A stretch of 64,000 nucleotides of DNA, from assembly GCA_937872475.1 (NCBI GenBank), contig CALMSY010000025.1, positions 62,001 to 126,000 on the forward strand. The letters run 5' to 3'. The notes beneath the pieces were generated by a model. That model made no database searches. It was given only the letters and a program-made list of their open reading frames with translations, and was not told the origin of the DNA. This stretch comes from 67-14 sp020438345. GTDB lineage: Bacteria > Actinomycetota > Thermoleophilia > Solirubrobacterales > 70-9. Shown piece after piece: positions 41,109-49,800 of the stretch; position 1 is the stretch's first letter; each line of letters opens with the position of its first letter. Both the position numbers and the translations under genes were made by a program.

Positions 41109-41591
41109 ATGAGTGATGAACCGACAAGAGTGATGCGAAACGGAGAGCCGCCCCGGCGGAACCGTGACGATGACGGCCCGCATTACACGCCCGAAGAGAA
41201 GCAGAAGCACCTGCGCAACCTGATCATTGTCCTGGTGGCGGTGATCGTCGGGTTGGTCATCGCGGTACTCGTGATCAGTTCGGGTGGTGGTGATTCAGAC
41301 GAGACTTCAGCCACCGGAGACACGGCGGTAACAACCCCCGTGGTTCCGGTCACTCCGACCGGGGATACCGGGACCACCGATGAGGTCCCCGACACCGGGG
41401 GTGTCACGCCGACTGAACCTGACACGGACACCGGCACCGATACCGACACTTCGGGTGGAGTCACCCCGGACACCGGGACAGGCACAGGTACCGATACAGG
41501 TACCGATACCGGAACCGGCACTGATTCCGGCGGAGTTTCACCTGACACCGGCAGTGGCTCCGACTCGACCAGCGGCGGGATCGGCCCCTGA
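41109..41591 (+). CDS. Single-pass membrane protein with Thr/Asp/Gly repeat tail, in the arg operon
   Basis: I do not recognise a family. The 160 residues have a charged cytoplasmic-looking N-terminus (about 1-37, VMRNGEPPRRNRDDDG), one membrane helix (LIIVLVAVIVGLVIAVLVI, about 39-57) and an outside tail of about 100 residues. The tail consists of Asp-Thr-Gly-rich low-complexity repeats (DTGTGTGTDTGTDTGTGTDSGG) with SGGVTPDTG-like units and no cysteine. The tail is probably disordered and possibly a glycosylated linker. It sits 12 bases after argD and overlaps argG by TGATG, so it is co-transcribed with arginine genes. No enzymatic role is visible. Confidence 0.8.
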   Translation: MSDEPTRVMRNGEPPRRNRDDDGPHYTPEEKQKHLRNLIIVLVAVIVGLVIAVLVISSGGGDSDETSATGDTAVTTPVVPVTPTGDTGTTDEVPDTGGVTPTEPDTDTGTDTDTSGGVTPDTGTGTGTDTGTDTGTGTDSGGVSPDTGSGSDSTSGGIGP

Positions 41592-42874
41592 TGACTGACA
41601 TCTCGCTCGACTCGCTGCCCGGTCCGATCGCTTCATACGAGGCGAAGCCGGAAGAGGTAAACCGTGTCTTGCTGCTCTACTCGGGCGGGCTCGATACATC
41701 CGTGATGCTCCACTGGATCCAGGAGGCCTACGAGGCCGAAGTTGTCACCTTGACCGTCAACCTGGGCCAGCCCGGGGAGGATTACAGTGCAATTCTCGAC
41801 AAGGCGAAATCGATGGGTGCGGTTGAAACCGTGGTTATCGATGCCCGCGAGGAATTCGCTGAGGACTTCGTGCTGCCGGCGATCAGGGCCAATGCGCTTT
41901 ACGGGGGTGGCTACCCGCTGTTCACCTCTCTGGGCAGGCCGCTGATCGGCAAGCTGGGGGTGGAAGTATCAGCCGAGTACGGCTGTGACACTCTCGCTCA
42001 TGGCTGCACCGGCAAGGGCAACGACCAGGTTCGTCTCGAAGGCACGGTCGCGACCCTCAACCCTGATCTGAAGATGATCGCTCCGGTTCGGGCATGGCAG
42101 ATCGGTCGTGAAGAGGAACTTGAGTACTGCCGCAAGCATGGCATTCCGCTCAAGGGCGGCACCTCCGAATCGCCATATTCGATTGATGACAACCTCTGGG
42201 GCCGTTCCTCGGAAGGCAAGGTCATCGAGCGGCTTGACACTCCCCCGCCGGATGATGTCTTCCAGCTGGTGACCAGGCCGGAGGAAGCGCCGGATGAACC
42301 GGAACTGGTCACGATCGGATTCGAGGCGGGCCGGCCGGTCAGCTTCAACGGTGAGCGGATGGACCTGGTCCCGTTGCTTGATGCGGCGGCCGAAGCCGGT
42401 TGCAGGCATGGTTGCGGAATCGTCGACCACATCGAAGACCGAATCGTGGGGCTGAAGGTCCGGGATATCTATGAGGTCCCGGCTGCGGCTCTCGTGCTCG
42501 CCGCCCATCAGGACCTGGAAAAGGTCGTCTCCACCATTCATCAGAACAACTTCAAACATTCGCTCGATCGGCACTGGGCCTACATGGTCTACGCCGGACT
42601 CTGGTACGAGCCTTTGCGGCATGACCTCGATGCTTACATGGAGTCAGCCAACGAGTTCGTTACCGGTGAGGTAACGATGAAGCTCTACAAGGGATCCGCA
42701 ACCCCGGTCGCCCGCAAGTCGGAATATGCGGTCTATGATCAGAACCTTGCATCCTTCGGGGCATCCGGGGGAGACTTCTCCCAGAACGCGGCCCCGGGTT
42801 TTATCGAGTTGTTCTCGCTCCAGAGCCGCATGGCCCATCAAGTCCGCAACCAAGGCAACGAGGAAAGCAAGTGA
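41591..42874 (+). CDS. argG: Argininosuccinate synthase
   Basis: ArgG joins citrulline and aspartate using ATP. The 427 residues contain LLLYSGGLDTSVMLHW (the PP-loop), VTLTVNLGQPGEDYS, YPLFTSLGRPLIGK, LAHGCTGKGNDQVRLE and PLKGGTSESPYSIDDNLWG. A leader of about 25 residues precedes the core. It is somewhat longer than the usual 400. Its start overlaps the membrane protein gene, and its stop overlaps a small downstream ORF. argF and argH are not in the window. Confidence 0.97.
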   Translation: MTDISLDSLPGPIASYEAKPEEVNRVLLLYSGGLDTSVMLHWIQEAYEAEVVTLTVNLGQPGEDYSAILDKAKSMGAVETVVIDAREEFAEDFVLPAIRANALYGGGYPLFTSLGRPLIGKLGVEVSAEYGCDTLAHGCTGKGNDQVRLEGTVATLNPDLKMIAPVRAWQIGREEELEYCRKHGIPLKGGTSESPYSIDDNLWGRSSEGKVIERLDTPPPDDVFQLVTRPEEAPDEPELVTIGFEAGRPVSFNGERMDLVPLLDAAAEAGCRHGCGIVDHIEDRIVGLKVRDIYEVPAAALVLAAHQDLEKVVSTIHQNNFKHSLDRHWAYMVYAGLWYEPLRHDLDAYMESANEFVTGEVTMKLYKGSATPVARKSEYAVYDQNLASFGASGGDFSQNAAPGFIELFSLQSRMAHQVRNQGNEESK

Positions 42875-43050
42875 TCTACAAGCTGATCGGTATGGCAGTT
42901 GTCAAGCTCGGCTGGATGTTCCTCCGCCGGAAGGCAGCTGCCAACCGCGGTCTGGTCGCCGGATTTACCGCCGTGGTCGTGATTGCACTCCTGACCGTGA
43001 TCGCCGGAACCGCCGGCTACGCCCTGACCCGCGAAACGCCGGAAGCCTGA
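42871..43050 (+). CDS. Small (59-residue) membrane protein overlapping argG
   Basis: A GTG overlapping the argG stop (GTGA) opens a 59-codon frame ending in TGA at 43048-43050. It reads MIYKLIGMAVVKLGWMFLRRKAA and so on, with a basic loop (FLRRKAAANR) and then a membrane helix (GLVAGFTAVVVIALLTVIAGTAGYAL). The amphipathic start may form a second helix. The overlapping start and hydrophobic pattern support expression; no homologue is recognised. With the upstream repeat-tail protein, the arg operon carries two small membrane genes. Confidence 0.6.
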   Translation: MIYKLIGMAVVKLGWMFLRRKAAANRGLVAGFTAVVVIALLTVIAGTAGYALTRETPEA

Positions 43051-43094
43051 CCCAAAACCACCGGAGGCCTCACCCAAAACCACCGGAGGTCAGA
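43051..43094 (+). repeat. 22-bp tandem duplication
   Basis: Two adjacent units start at 43051 and 43073. Both begin CCCAAAACCACCGGAGG and differ in the last five bases (CCTCA and TCAGA). The repeat lies directly after the small membrane ORF, in the 150-base gap before the transglycosylase-like gene. Confidence 0.85.
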
Positions 43095-43200
43095 CCCCCG
43101 AAACGGCTGGCAGCGGGCTGGTGGCCGCAAGGCATCTTGCGTTCGTGAGGTCAATCACGGGGGAGCACGGGGGACACCGCTACGGTGGAACCTTCGCATT

Positions 43201-44214
43201 TTGGCTCCAACTCGAACAGTCTTCGCCACCTTTGCGGGTGGCCTGGCGCTGGCAGCTGCCTGCGCGTTCCTGCTCCTCTGTCTGAGTGACGGTCCGGCAA
43301 CGGCCGCCACGCTCGAGCAGAAGCAGGCCGCTGCCCGTGACCGGATTGAGCGGACTTCCTCGGCCATAGAGGCCGGTCGTGCCAGCCTTGAGCTTGCCCG
43401 GATGGAAGCCGCCGATGCTGCCGCCCGCGAATCCGGACTCGCCGGACTGCTCGCAACCGGAGAGGTGCGCTCGGCTGAGCTTGCGTCGAAGCTCGATGAA
43501 GCGGAGACCGCACTGGCCGTGTCGAAGAAGCGACTGGGCCGGGCACGCAAGGTGCTCGCCAACCGCCTTGTCGATATTTACATGAGTGGTGATTCTCCGG
43601 ACACTCTTGCCCTCGCTTTCGGGGCCTCGGATTTCAGCCAGCTCGCGACTGGAACCGAGTACATCACCGCGATCCGCAACGCTGACACTCGGCTTGCGGC
43701 CAGGGTCGCCGACCTCCGGCAACAACTTGACCGACAGGTTGACGGACTAGGGGAAGCCAAGCAGGCAGTGGACAGGCACAATGCCGCGCTCGCAACTGCC
43801 CGTGACCAGATCGCCTCGGTTCGCATTGAGGCTGAGTCGAGCGCCGCGAGCCTGGCTTCGGCCAATGCGGAACGGACCGGGCAGATTGATTCCCTGAAAA
43901 AGGACATCGCGAGCTGGGAGAAGCAGATCGAGAAGCAGCAGAAGGTCACGGTCGAAGAAGCCGAGGTTGAAGTCGAGCAGAACCTGGGCGGTCCGTACTC
44001 GATTCCGACCTACATCGTGATGTGTGAATCTGGCGGCGACTACTCGGCCCTGAACCCATCCAGCGGGGCTGGTGGTGCGTACCAGATCATCCCTTCGACC
44101 TGGGAAGCCTACGGCGGAACCGGCCTGCCCCAGGAAGCATCGAAAGCCGAGCAGGACCGCATCGCCGCGCTGATCTGGGCCGATGTCGGCTCCAGCGCCT
44201 GGTCCTGCGCATAA
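43201..44214 (+). CDS. Secreted coiled-coil protein with lytic transglycosylase/Rpf-like C-terminal domain
   Basis: The 337-residue protein has a signal peptide (TFAGGLALAAACAFLLLCLSD) and a long coiled coil (about 37-255, LEQKQAAARDRIERTSSAIEAG and following) like the N-terminal part of CwlO/RipA-type peptidoglycan hydrolases. The C-terminal domain has VMCESGGDYSALNPSSG, AYQIIPSTWEAYGG and RIAALIWADVG, the layout of resuscitation-promoting-factor/transglycosylase domains; Glu in CESGG is the likely catalytic residue. Two cysteines (CESG and the last SWSCA) may pair. The start is TTG. It probably cleaves peptidoglycan glycan strands at division or growth; the pairing of these two halves is uncommon. 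Confidence 0.85.
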   Translation: MAPTRTVFATFAGGLALAAACAFLLLCLSDGPATAATLEQKQAAARDRIERTSSAIEAGRASLELARMEAADAAARESGLAGLLATGEVRSAELASKLDEAETALAVSKKRLGRARKVLANRLVDIYMSGDSPDTLALAFGASDFSQLATGTEYITAIRNADTRLAARVADLRQQLDRQVDGLGEAKQAVDRHNAALATARDQIASVRIEAESSAASLASANAERTGQIDSLKKDIASWEKQIEKQQKVTVEEAEVEVEQNLGGPYSIPTYIVMCESGGDYSALNPSSGAGGAYQIIPSTWEAYGGTGLPQEASKAEQDRIAALIWADVGSSAWSCA

Positions 44215-44261
44215 CCTGACCGCAGTCGGGCGGGGTCCGACCCGCCCTCCGAGTGAAACCC

Positions 44262-44299
44262 GCCCCACCCATTCGAACCAACGAATGGTTGGGTGGGGC
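44262..44299. terminator. Hairpin after the transglycosylase-like gene
   Basis: GCCCCACCCA (44262-44271) pairs with TGGGTGGGGC (44290-44299), and ATTCG/CGAAT can extend pairing inside. No T-tract follows. It lies 47 bases after the stop and before the next promoter region. Confidence 0.6.
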
Positions 44300-44347
44300 T
44301 CTATCGCGTCGTTGACGCGGCTCTGTTTCGGGGTTAGGATCGGATTC

Positions 44348-44968
44348 ATGGCGGATGTTGCCGCGCCCTCGATGCCTGTTCCCCCGGACTCATCGCCCGG
44401 GGTCCCCGCGGCCCGCCCTGACTTTCAGGTGGTGCCGCTCAAGGGTTTACCTTTCGTCGGGATAATCCTGGTCCTGCTTGTCGCGGCGATTGCGGCCGGC
44501 AAACTCTGGCCGTTGATTTTCCTGCATGTGGCTTTCGGTGCCGCCTGGACGATCGTCGACCTGTTCATGGGCTTCGTGATTGGTCCGATTCTCGGTCGAA
44601 TGTCGGTGCCGGCCCGAATCGAGCTGACCACGAAGCTGATGCCGAAGATGGTCCTGATCATGCCAACCGTGGTCAGTGTGACCTTGGCCGCTGGCTGGCA
44701 GCTCGGGGTGGAAATGGGCACTGTCGACAGCAGCTACTACCACCACGGTCTGCTGGTCGCGAGCTACGTCGTCGTCGGGGTGATGGCGGTGATCGCCCTC
44801 GGTCTGCTCGAACCGGCGAATATCGCGATCCTGATCGAGCTCAAGAAGCCGGCACCGAATCCTGCAGTGATTGAAAAGCTGATGAAGCGATTCATTTACA
44901 CCTCGGGCATCATCGGCTTGCTGCAGGTCGCCACCCTGTTGATCATGACCAGGATCGCGGCCGGCTGA
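44348..44968 (+). CDS. Multi-pass membrane protein of unknown function
   Basis: I do not recognise this 206-residue protein. After a proline-rich cytoplasmic start it has about five hydrophobic segments: GIILVLLVAAIAAGKL, PLIFLHVAFGAAWTIVDLFM, MVLIMPTVVSVTLAAGW, LLVASYVVVGVMAVIALGLL and FIYTSGIIGLLQVATLLIM. His and Tyr residues (SYYHHG) lie outside. It overlaps the next gene by TGATG, and both are small hydrophobic proteins, suggesting a two-component membrane complex. Confidence 0.75.
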   Translation: MADVAAPSMPVPPDSSPGVPAARPDFQVVPLKGLPFVGIILVLLVAAIAAGKLWPLIFLHVAFGAAWTIVDLFMGFVIGPILGRMSVPARIELTTKLMPKMVLIMPTVVSVTLAAGWQLGVEMGTVDSSYYHHGLLVASYVVVGVMAVIALGLLEPANIAILIELKKPAPNPAVIEKLMKRFIYTSGIIGLLQVATLLIMTRIAAG

Positions 44969-45354
44969 TGACGGAAGAGACTTCCCTGCCCCCGGTGACC
45001 CAGGTCGGGATGGTTTCGCTGGCCCTGATCGTGGCCGGCGGGATCTATCTCTCCTCGCATATTCCGGGCGATGTGTCGCTTATGCCGGCGGTGATACTGC
45101 TCGTGCTTTCGGCGCTCCTGCTCGCCCTCAATTTTCTGGCTCTGGCCCGGGTAAAGAATTTCCGCTGGAAACGGTTCTTCGATGTGGCGAAGTGGTCCTT
45201 CCTTACCTATCTGGTGATCGCCGGGTTGATCGAGTACGCCTTCGTGCGCAACGACGTTACCGGCGGGACTCTCGTGGTGCTGACCCTTTCACTGCTCATT
45301 TTCGCAATCCACGTGCCGATGATGATCGGCTTCACCGTGGCCCGCTACGACTGA
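44968..45354 (+). CDS. Small four-helix membrane protein of unknown function
   Basis: This 128-residue protein has about four transmembrane segments: VGMVSLALIVAGGIYLSSH, VILLVLSALLLALNFLAL, WSFLTYLVIAGLIEYAF and LTLSLLIFAIHVPMMIGF. There is no recognised motif or cysteine. Its ATG overlaps the stop of the preceding membrane gene, so the two are surely co-expressed. Function is unknown. Confidence 0.75.
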   Translation: MTEETSLPPVTQVGMVSLALIVAGGIYLSSHIPGDVSLMPAVILLVLSALLLALNFLALARVKNFRWKRFFDVAKWSFLTYLVIAGLIEYAFVRNDVTGGTLVVLTLSLLIFAIHVPMMIGFTVARYD

Positions 45355-45409
45355 CTGCATGCCATCCGCTCTGCGCCGGATGGCCACAGAAACCCGCCCG
45401 CCCAGGACA

Positions 45410-45868
45410 TCAAGTAATTGACGGACGGGCGCCGCCGGATGCGATTCCGGAGAGGTCGGCGGGGCGAAGGAGAGCCTGGAGCTGGCTGTCCTTGATGATT
45501 GCCAGCCCGCCTTTCTTCATCTTGACGTTGGCACCGGTCAGACGGGCAACCTCCGCCGACAGGGCCGGTTCGTGGCCAACGATCAGGGTGTCGCCGCGAC
45601 CGGCTGCGAGTTCGAGGCTGTCGTATTCCCCGTAGCCGATCGCCTCTACGACTTCGGCCTCGACGTCGAGCGCCCGGCAGGCCAGGGTCGCCGTGTCAAG
45701 AGCCCGGACCCGCGGGGAGGCCAGGCAGGCGTCAACTCCCAGCTCCAGACTTGCCATCGCCAGCCCGGCCGCCAGGGCCTGGGTTTCGCCCTTCGCGGTG
45801 AGGTGGCGGGCCGCGTCGCCACCACCCTGGTCGGGCTCGGCGTCGCCGTGGCGCAACAGGTAGATCAT
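45410..45868 (-). CDS. sixA: SixA-like phosphohistidine phosphatase
   Basis: This 152-residue histidine-phosphatase-superfamily protein has the RHG signature IYLLRHGDAEP (catalytic His), ASPRVRALDTA and a second His in LIVGHEPALS. Compact size and DAEP-type start match SixA, which removes phosphate from histidine of HPt proteins in E. coli. Substrate is not proven here. It converges with the membrane gene pair and diverges from the enoyl-CoA hydratase gene, with about 40 bases between starts. Confidence 0.85.
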   Translation of the reverse strand: MIYLLRHGDAEPDQGGGDAARHLTAKGETQALAAGLAMASLELGVDACLASPRVRALDTATLACRALDVEAEVVEAIGYGEYDSLELAAGRGDTLIVGHEPALSAEVARLTGANVKMKKGGLAIIKDSQLQALLRPADLSGIASGGARPSIT

Positions 45869-45907
45869 GCGTCGAGACTAGCGGGCGGCGTCTCCTAGAA
45901 TGTGGCC

Positions 45908-46705
45908 ATGTCAGAGACCGCAGAGGTACCCGGGTTCGAAACAATTGATGTGACGGCTGAAGGGGCGGTCGGCGAACTCGTACTGAACCGGCCGGAGAAG
46001 CTGAATGCACTCTCGGGAGTCCTGCTGAAAGAACTGATCGATGCTTCGGCATGGTTCACCGGGCAAGGTGAAGTGAAGGTCGTGGTCGTGAGAGGGGCCG
46101 GTCGTGCCTTCAGTGCCGGGGCCGATCTGACCGCCTTCGCCGGAGTGGAAGGTGAAACCAGCGAAACGGCCCGGCTTGAAGCTGCCGACCTTGGCCGCAG
46201 GATGGCCGATGCGCTGACCTCCACCCGCCCGCTGACCATCGCCCGGATCCACGGGCACTGTGTCGGCGGCGGCCTGGTCGTCGCCGCGGCCTGCGATCTG
46301 AGGGTGGCTGCCTCGGATGCCCGCTTCTCGATACCCGAAGTGGACCTGGGCATCCCTCTCGCCTGGGGAGGCATTCCCCGGCTGGTGCGGGAGATCGGCC
46401 CGGCGGCGACCAAGGAACTGGTGCTGACTTGCCGCGAGTTCGGGCCACAGGAAGCCATGCAGCTGGGTTTCCTGAACCGGGTTGTAGCTCCGGAGAAGCT
46501 TTCCGAAGAGGTGAACGGGCTGGTTTCGAAGCTGGCCGGCCAGCCGGCGTATTCGCTGGAGTTGACCAAGAGGCAGGTCAATCAGGTGGCCGAGGAAGCG
46601 GGTTCGACGGAATCATCCGGGGTTGATGCGGCTTCCCTGCTCGGGGCGCTCGAGGATCCGGAATCCTTGGTGAAGATGAGCTCCTATCTGGGCGGGCATG
46701 GCTGA
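45908..46705 (+). CDS. Enoyl-CoA hydratase/isomerase family protein
   Basis: This 265-residue crotonase-fold protein would hydrate or isomerise acyl-CoA double bonds. Features include ELVLNRPEKLNALSG, the oxyanion-hole GAGRAFSAGADLTAF, IHGHCVGGGLVVAAACDLRVA and PEVDLGIPLAWGGIPRLVREIG. The glutamates of standard hydratases are not both obvious, and the VDLG/IPLAWGG region is slightly atypical, so the reaction is not certain. ATG 45908 is used; an in-frame GTG at 45902 is possible. Confidence 0.9.
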   Translation: MSETAEVPGFETIDVTAEGAVGELVLNRPEKLNALSGVLLKELIDASAWFTGQGEVKVVVVRGAGRAFSAGADLTAFAGVEGETSETARLEAADLGRRMADALTSTRPLTIARIHGHCVGGGLVVAAACDLRVAASDARFSIPEVDLGIPLAWGGIPRLVREIGPAATKELVLTCREFGPQEAMQLGFLNRVVAPEKLSEEVNGLVSKLAGQPAYSLELTKRQVNQVAEEAGSTESSGVDAASLLGALEDPESLVKMSSYLGGHG

Positions 46706-46811
46706 GTCCGGCTGCTGACGCGGGGCTTCCCGCAGCTTGCGGGAAATGCGTCATCAGGCGACCCGCAACGTCGGGCGTAGCGTCATGCAGAGTTGCCATC
46801 ATGGACCGGCG

Positions 46812-49800
46812 ATGAGTTCAGCCGTATCCAGCAAGGGGCAGGTGGTTCACCTCCATGTTCACAGCGAGCATTCTGTGCTGGACGGAGCCTGCAACATCAA
46901 GGAAATGGCAGCCCGCGCGGCGGAGCTGGAAATGCCCGCTCTCGCCCTCACCGACCACGGCGTGATGAACGGTGCCCTCGACATGTACAAAGCCTGTCGG
47001 GCAAACGATGTCAAGCCGATTCTCGGGATCGAGGCCTACTTTGTCGATGATCGGGAAGCGGTCAAGACCCAGGGCAGGTACGAGAGAAACCACCTGACCC
47101 TGCTGGCGGAGAACAACACCGGCTTTTCGAATCTGGTCGCGCTGTCTTCGGAAGGTTTTCTCGAGGGCTATCACCGCGGCAAGGCGAACGTGGACATGGA
47201 GCTGCTTGAGCGACATTCCGAGGGTGTGATCGTGCTCACGGGTTGTCTCCAGGCCCGATTCGTCAGGCGGCTTGTCGAGGACCGGCCGGACGAGGCCCGG
47301 GAGCATCTCGACCAGTTGATCGAGGTTTTCGGCCAGGATCAGGTCTACCTTGAAGTCCAGAAGAACGGGATCGCGGAACAGGACAAGGCGAACGAGCAGA
47401 TCGCCCGGATTGCCCGTGAGGTCGGCCGGCCCCTGGTCGGGACAGCCGATGTCCACTATCTGCGCGAAGAGGATCACCTGAATCACAGTGCCCTGCTCTG
47501 CGTCCAGACCAAGTCGACGCTTGAGAACCCGAAGATGTCGTTTGACACCAACGAGTTCTTTCTCAAGGATGCTGCGCGGATGCACCGCGAATTCGCTGAG
47601 TGGCCGGAAGCGATCCCCTCGACAGTAGAGATCGCCGACCGGACCTCGATCGATATTCCCCTTGGCCAGATCCTGCTGCCCTCGTTCCCGACCGGCAGTG
47701 AAGAAACCGAAACGGAGATGCTGCGCCGGTTGGCCGAGCGGGGGCTGGAGGAGCGTTACGGGAACCCCGTCCCGGCCGAAGCGCGCGAGAGGATGGAGTT
47801 CGAGCTTGGAGTGATCGAGGATATGGGCTTCCCGTCCTACTTCCTGATCGTCTGGGACTTCGTTCACTACGCCAAGGAGAACGGGATCGCGGTCGGCCCT
47901 GGTCGTGGTTCGGCTGCCGGCTCGATCGTCTCCTATTCGCTTGGGATCACCGATCTCGATCCGGTCGAGCACGATCTTCTTTTCGAGCGATTCCTGAACC
48001 CCGGACGCAAGTCAATGCCGGATATAGACATCGATTTCTCGGTGCGTGGCCGGGACAAAATGATCCAGTATGTGACCGAGAAGTACGGGGCTGATTCGGT
48101 CGCGCAGATCATCACCTTCGGCAAGATGGCTCCTCGCGCCGCGGTGCGTGATGCCGCCCGGGTTCATGGCTTCGATTACGCGACCGGGGACCGGCTGGCC
48201 AAAGAGATCCCGGAGCCGATCATGGGCCGCTCGCCTTCGTTCGCAGAATGTCTCAAGGAGGGGGAAGACCTCCGCAGGACCTACGACTCGGATCGGGATG
48301 CGGCGAAGATCATCGACACTGCCCGCGGTCTCGAAGGCAAGATCCGGAACACCTCGATTCACGCTGCGGCGGTCGTCATTTCCGGCCGGCCCCTGAAGGA
48401 GATAGTTCCCCTGCAGCTTGTCGAGGACAAGTCGGCTGAAGCGAAAACAGGGGAGGACGGCAAACCCGTCAGACAGTTCAAGACGGTGACCCAGTACTCG
48501 ATGAATCCGGTCGAGGAGATCGGTCTGCTGAAAATGGACTTCCTCGGGCTTCGGAACCTCGACGTGATCGATGACGCCGTCGCCATCATCAGCCGGTCCC
48601 GCGGGGTGGAGATCGATATCGGCGAAATCCCGCTGGATGATCCAGTGACATTCGAGATGCTGGCCCGCGGTGATTCGGTCGGGGTCTTCCAGCTCGAGTC
48701 GGACGGCATGAGGGAAGCCATGCGCAAGGTCGTGCCGACCGAGTTCGATGACATCACCGCGCTTGTCTCGCTTTACCGGCCAGGAGCGATGAGCGAGATC
48801 CCGAAGTACGCCCGGGGCAAACATGACCCGGAATCGGTCGAGTACAGCGACCCGCGGCTGAAGGTGATCACTGAGCCCACCTACGGTTGCTTCCTCTATC
48901 AGGAGCAACTGATGGCCGTGGCCAAGGATATGGCCGGCTTTGAACCGTCGGAAGCTGACGACCTGCGGAAGGCGATCGGCAAGAAGAAGCGTGAACTGAT
49001 GGCCGAGATGAAGCCGAAGTTCATGGAAGGCCTGGCCGCCTCAGGGACAGATCCCGCGCTCGCAGCCTATCTGTGGAGTACCAACGAGGCGGCAGCGGAT
49101 TACTCGTTCAACAAGTCACATGCTGCCTGCTACGCCCTGATTTCGTACCGCACCGCGTACCTGAAGGCGAACTTCCCGGCCGAGTACATGGCGGCGGTCA
49201 TCTCCTCGGTCATGAGCACGAAAGACAAGGTTCCTTTCTTCGTCAGTCACTGCTCGGGGATGGGCATTCAGGTTCTCCCGCCGGATGTGAATGTCTCCGA
49301 CCACAGCTTTGTGGTCGACGGGACCGACATCCGCTTTGGCCTGAACGCGGTGAAGAATGTTGGCAGGGGAGCCGTTGATTCGATAATCCGTGCTCGTGAG
49401 GACCGACCTTTCGAATCACTCTGGGATTTCTGCGAAAGGGTTGACAACCGTGCGGTAAACAAGCGGGCGATTGAATGTCTGGTCAAGTGCGGTGCCTTCG
49501 ATCAGTTGCCCGGTTCGCGCCAGGGCATGCTGGAACGGGTGGCCGATGCGGCCGCTGCCGGTGCCAAGGCGCAGTCCGACGCCATGATGGGTCAGGCATC
49601 GATATTCAGCCTGGACGGGGCCGCTGAAGTGTCTGGCGGAGCCAGCCACGAGCCGATCAGCGAGGTCGAGTTCGACCAGAAAGAACTGCTCGCGTTGGAG
49701 AAGGAAACCATGGGCACTTTTCTATCCGCGCATCCGCTGGACGGACTGAAAGAGGCGATCCTGGCGGAGGCTGACTGCAGCGTGACCGATCTGGCCCGCG

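Noticed and set aside
43184..43192. GGTGGAACC resembling the T-box antiterminator bulge
   Set aside because: The remaining T-box sequence is absent, and the downstream gene is a secreted wall enzyme, not an amino acid gene.
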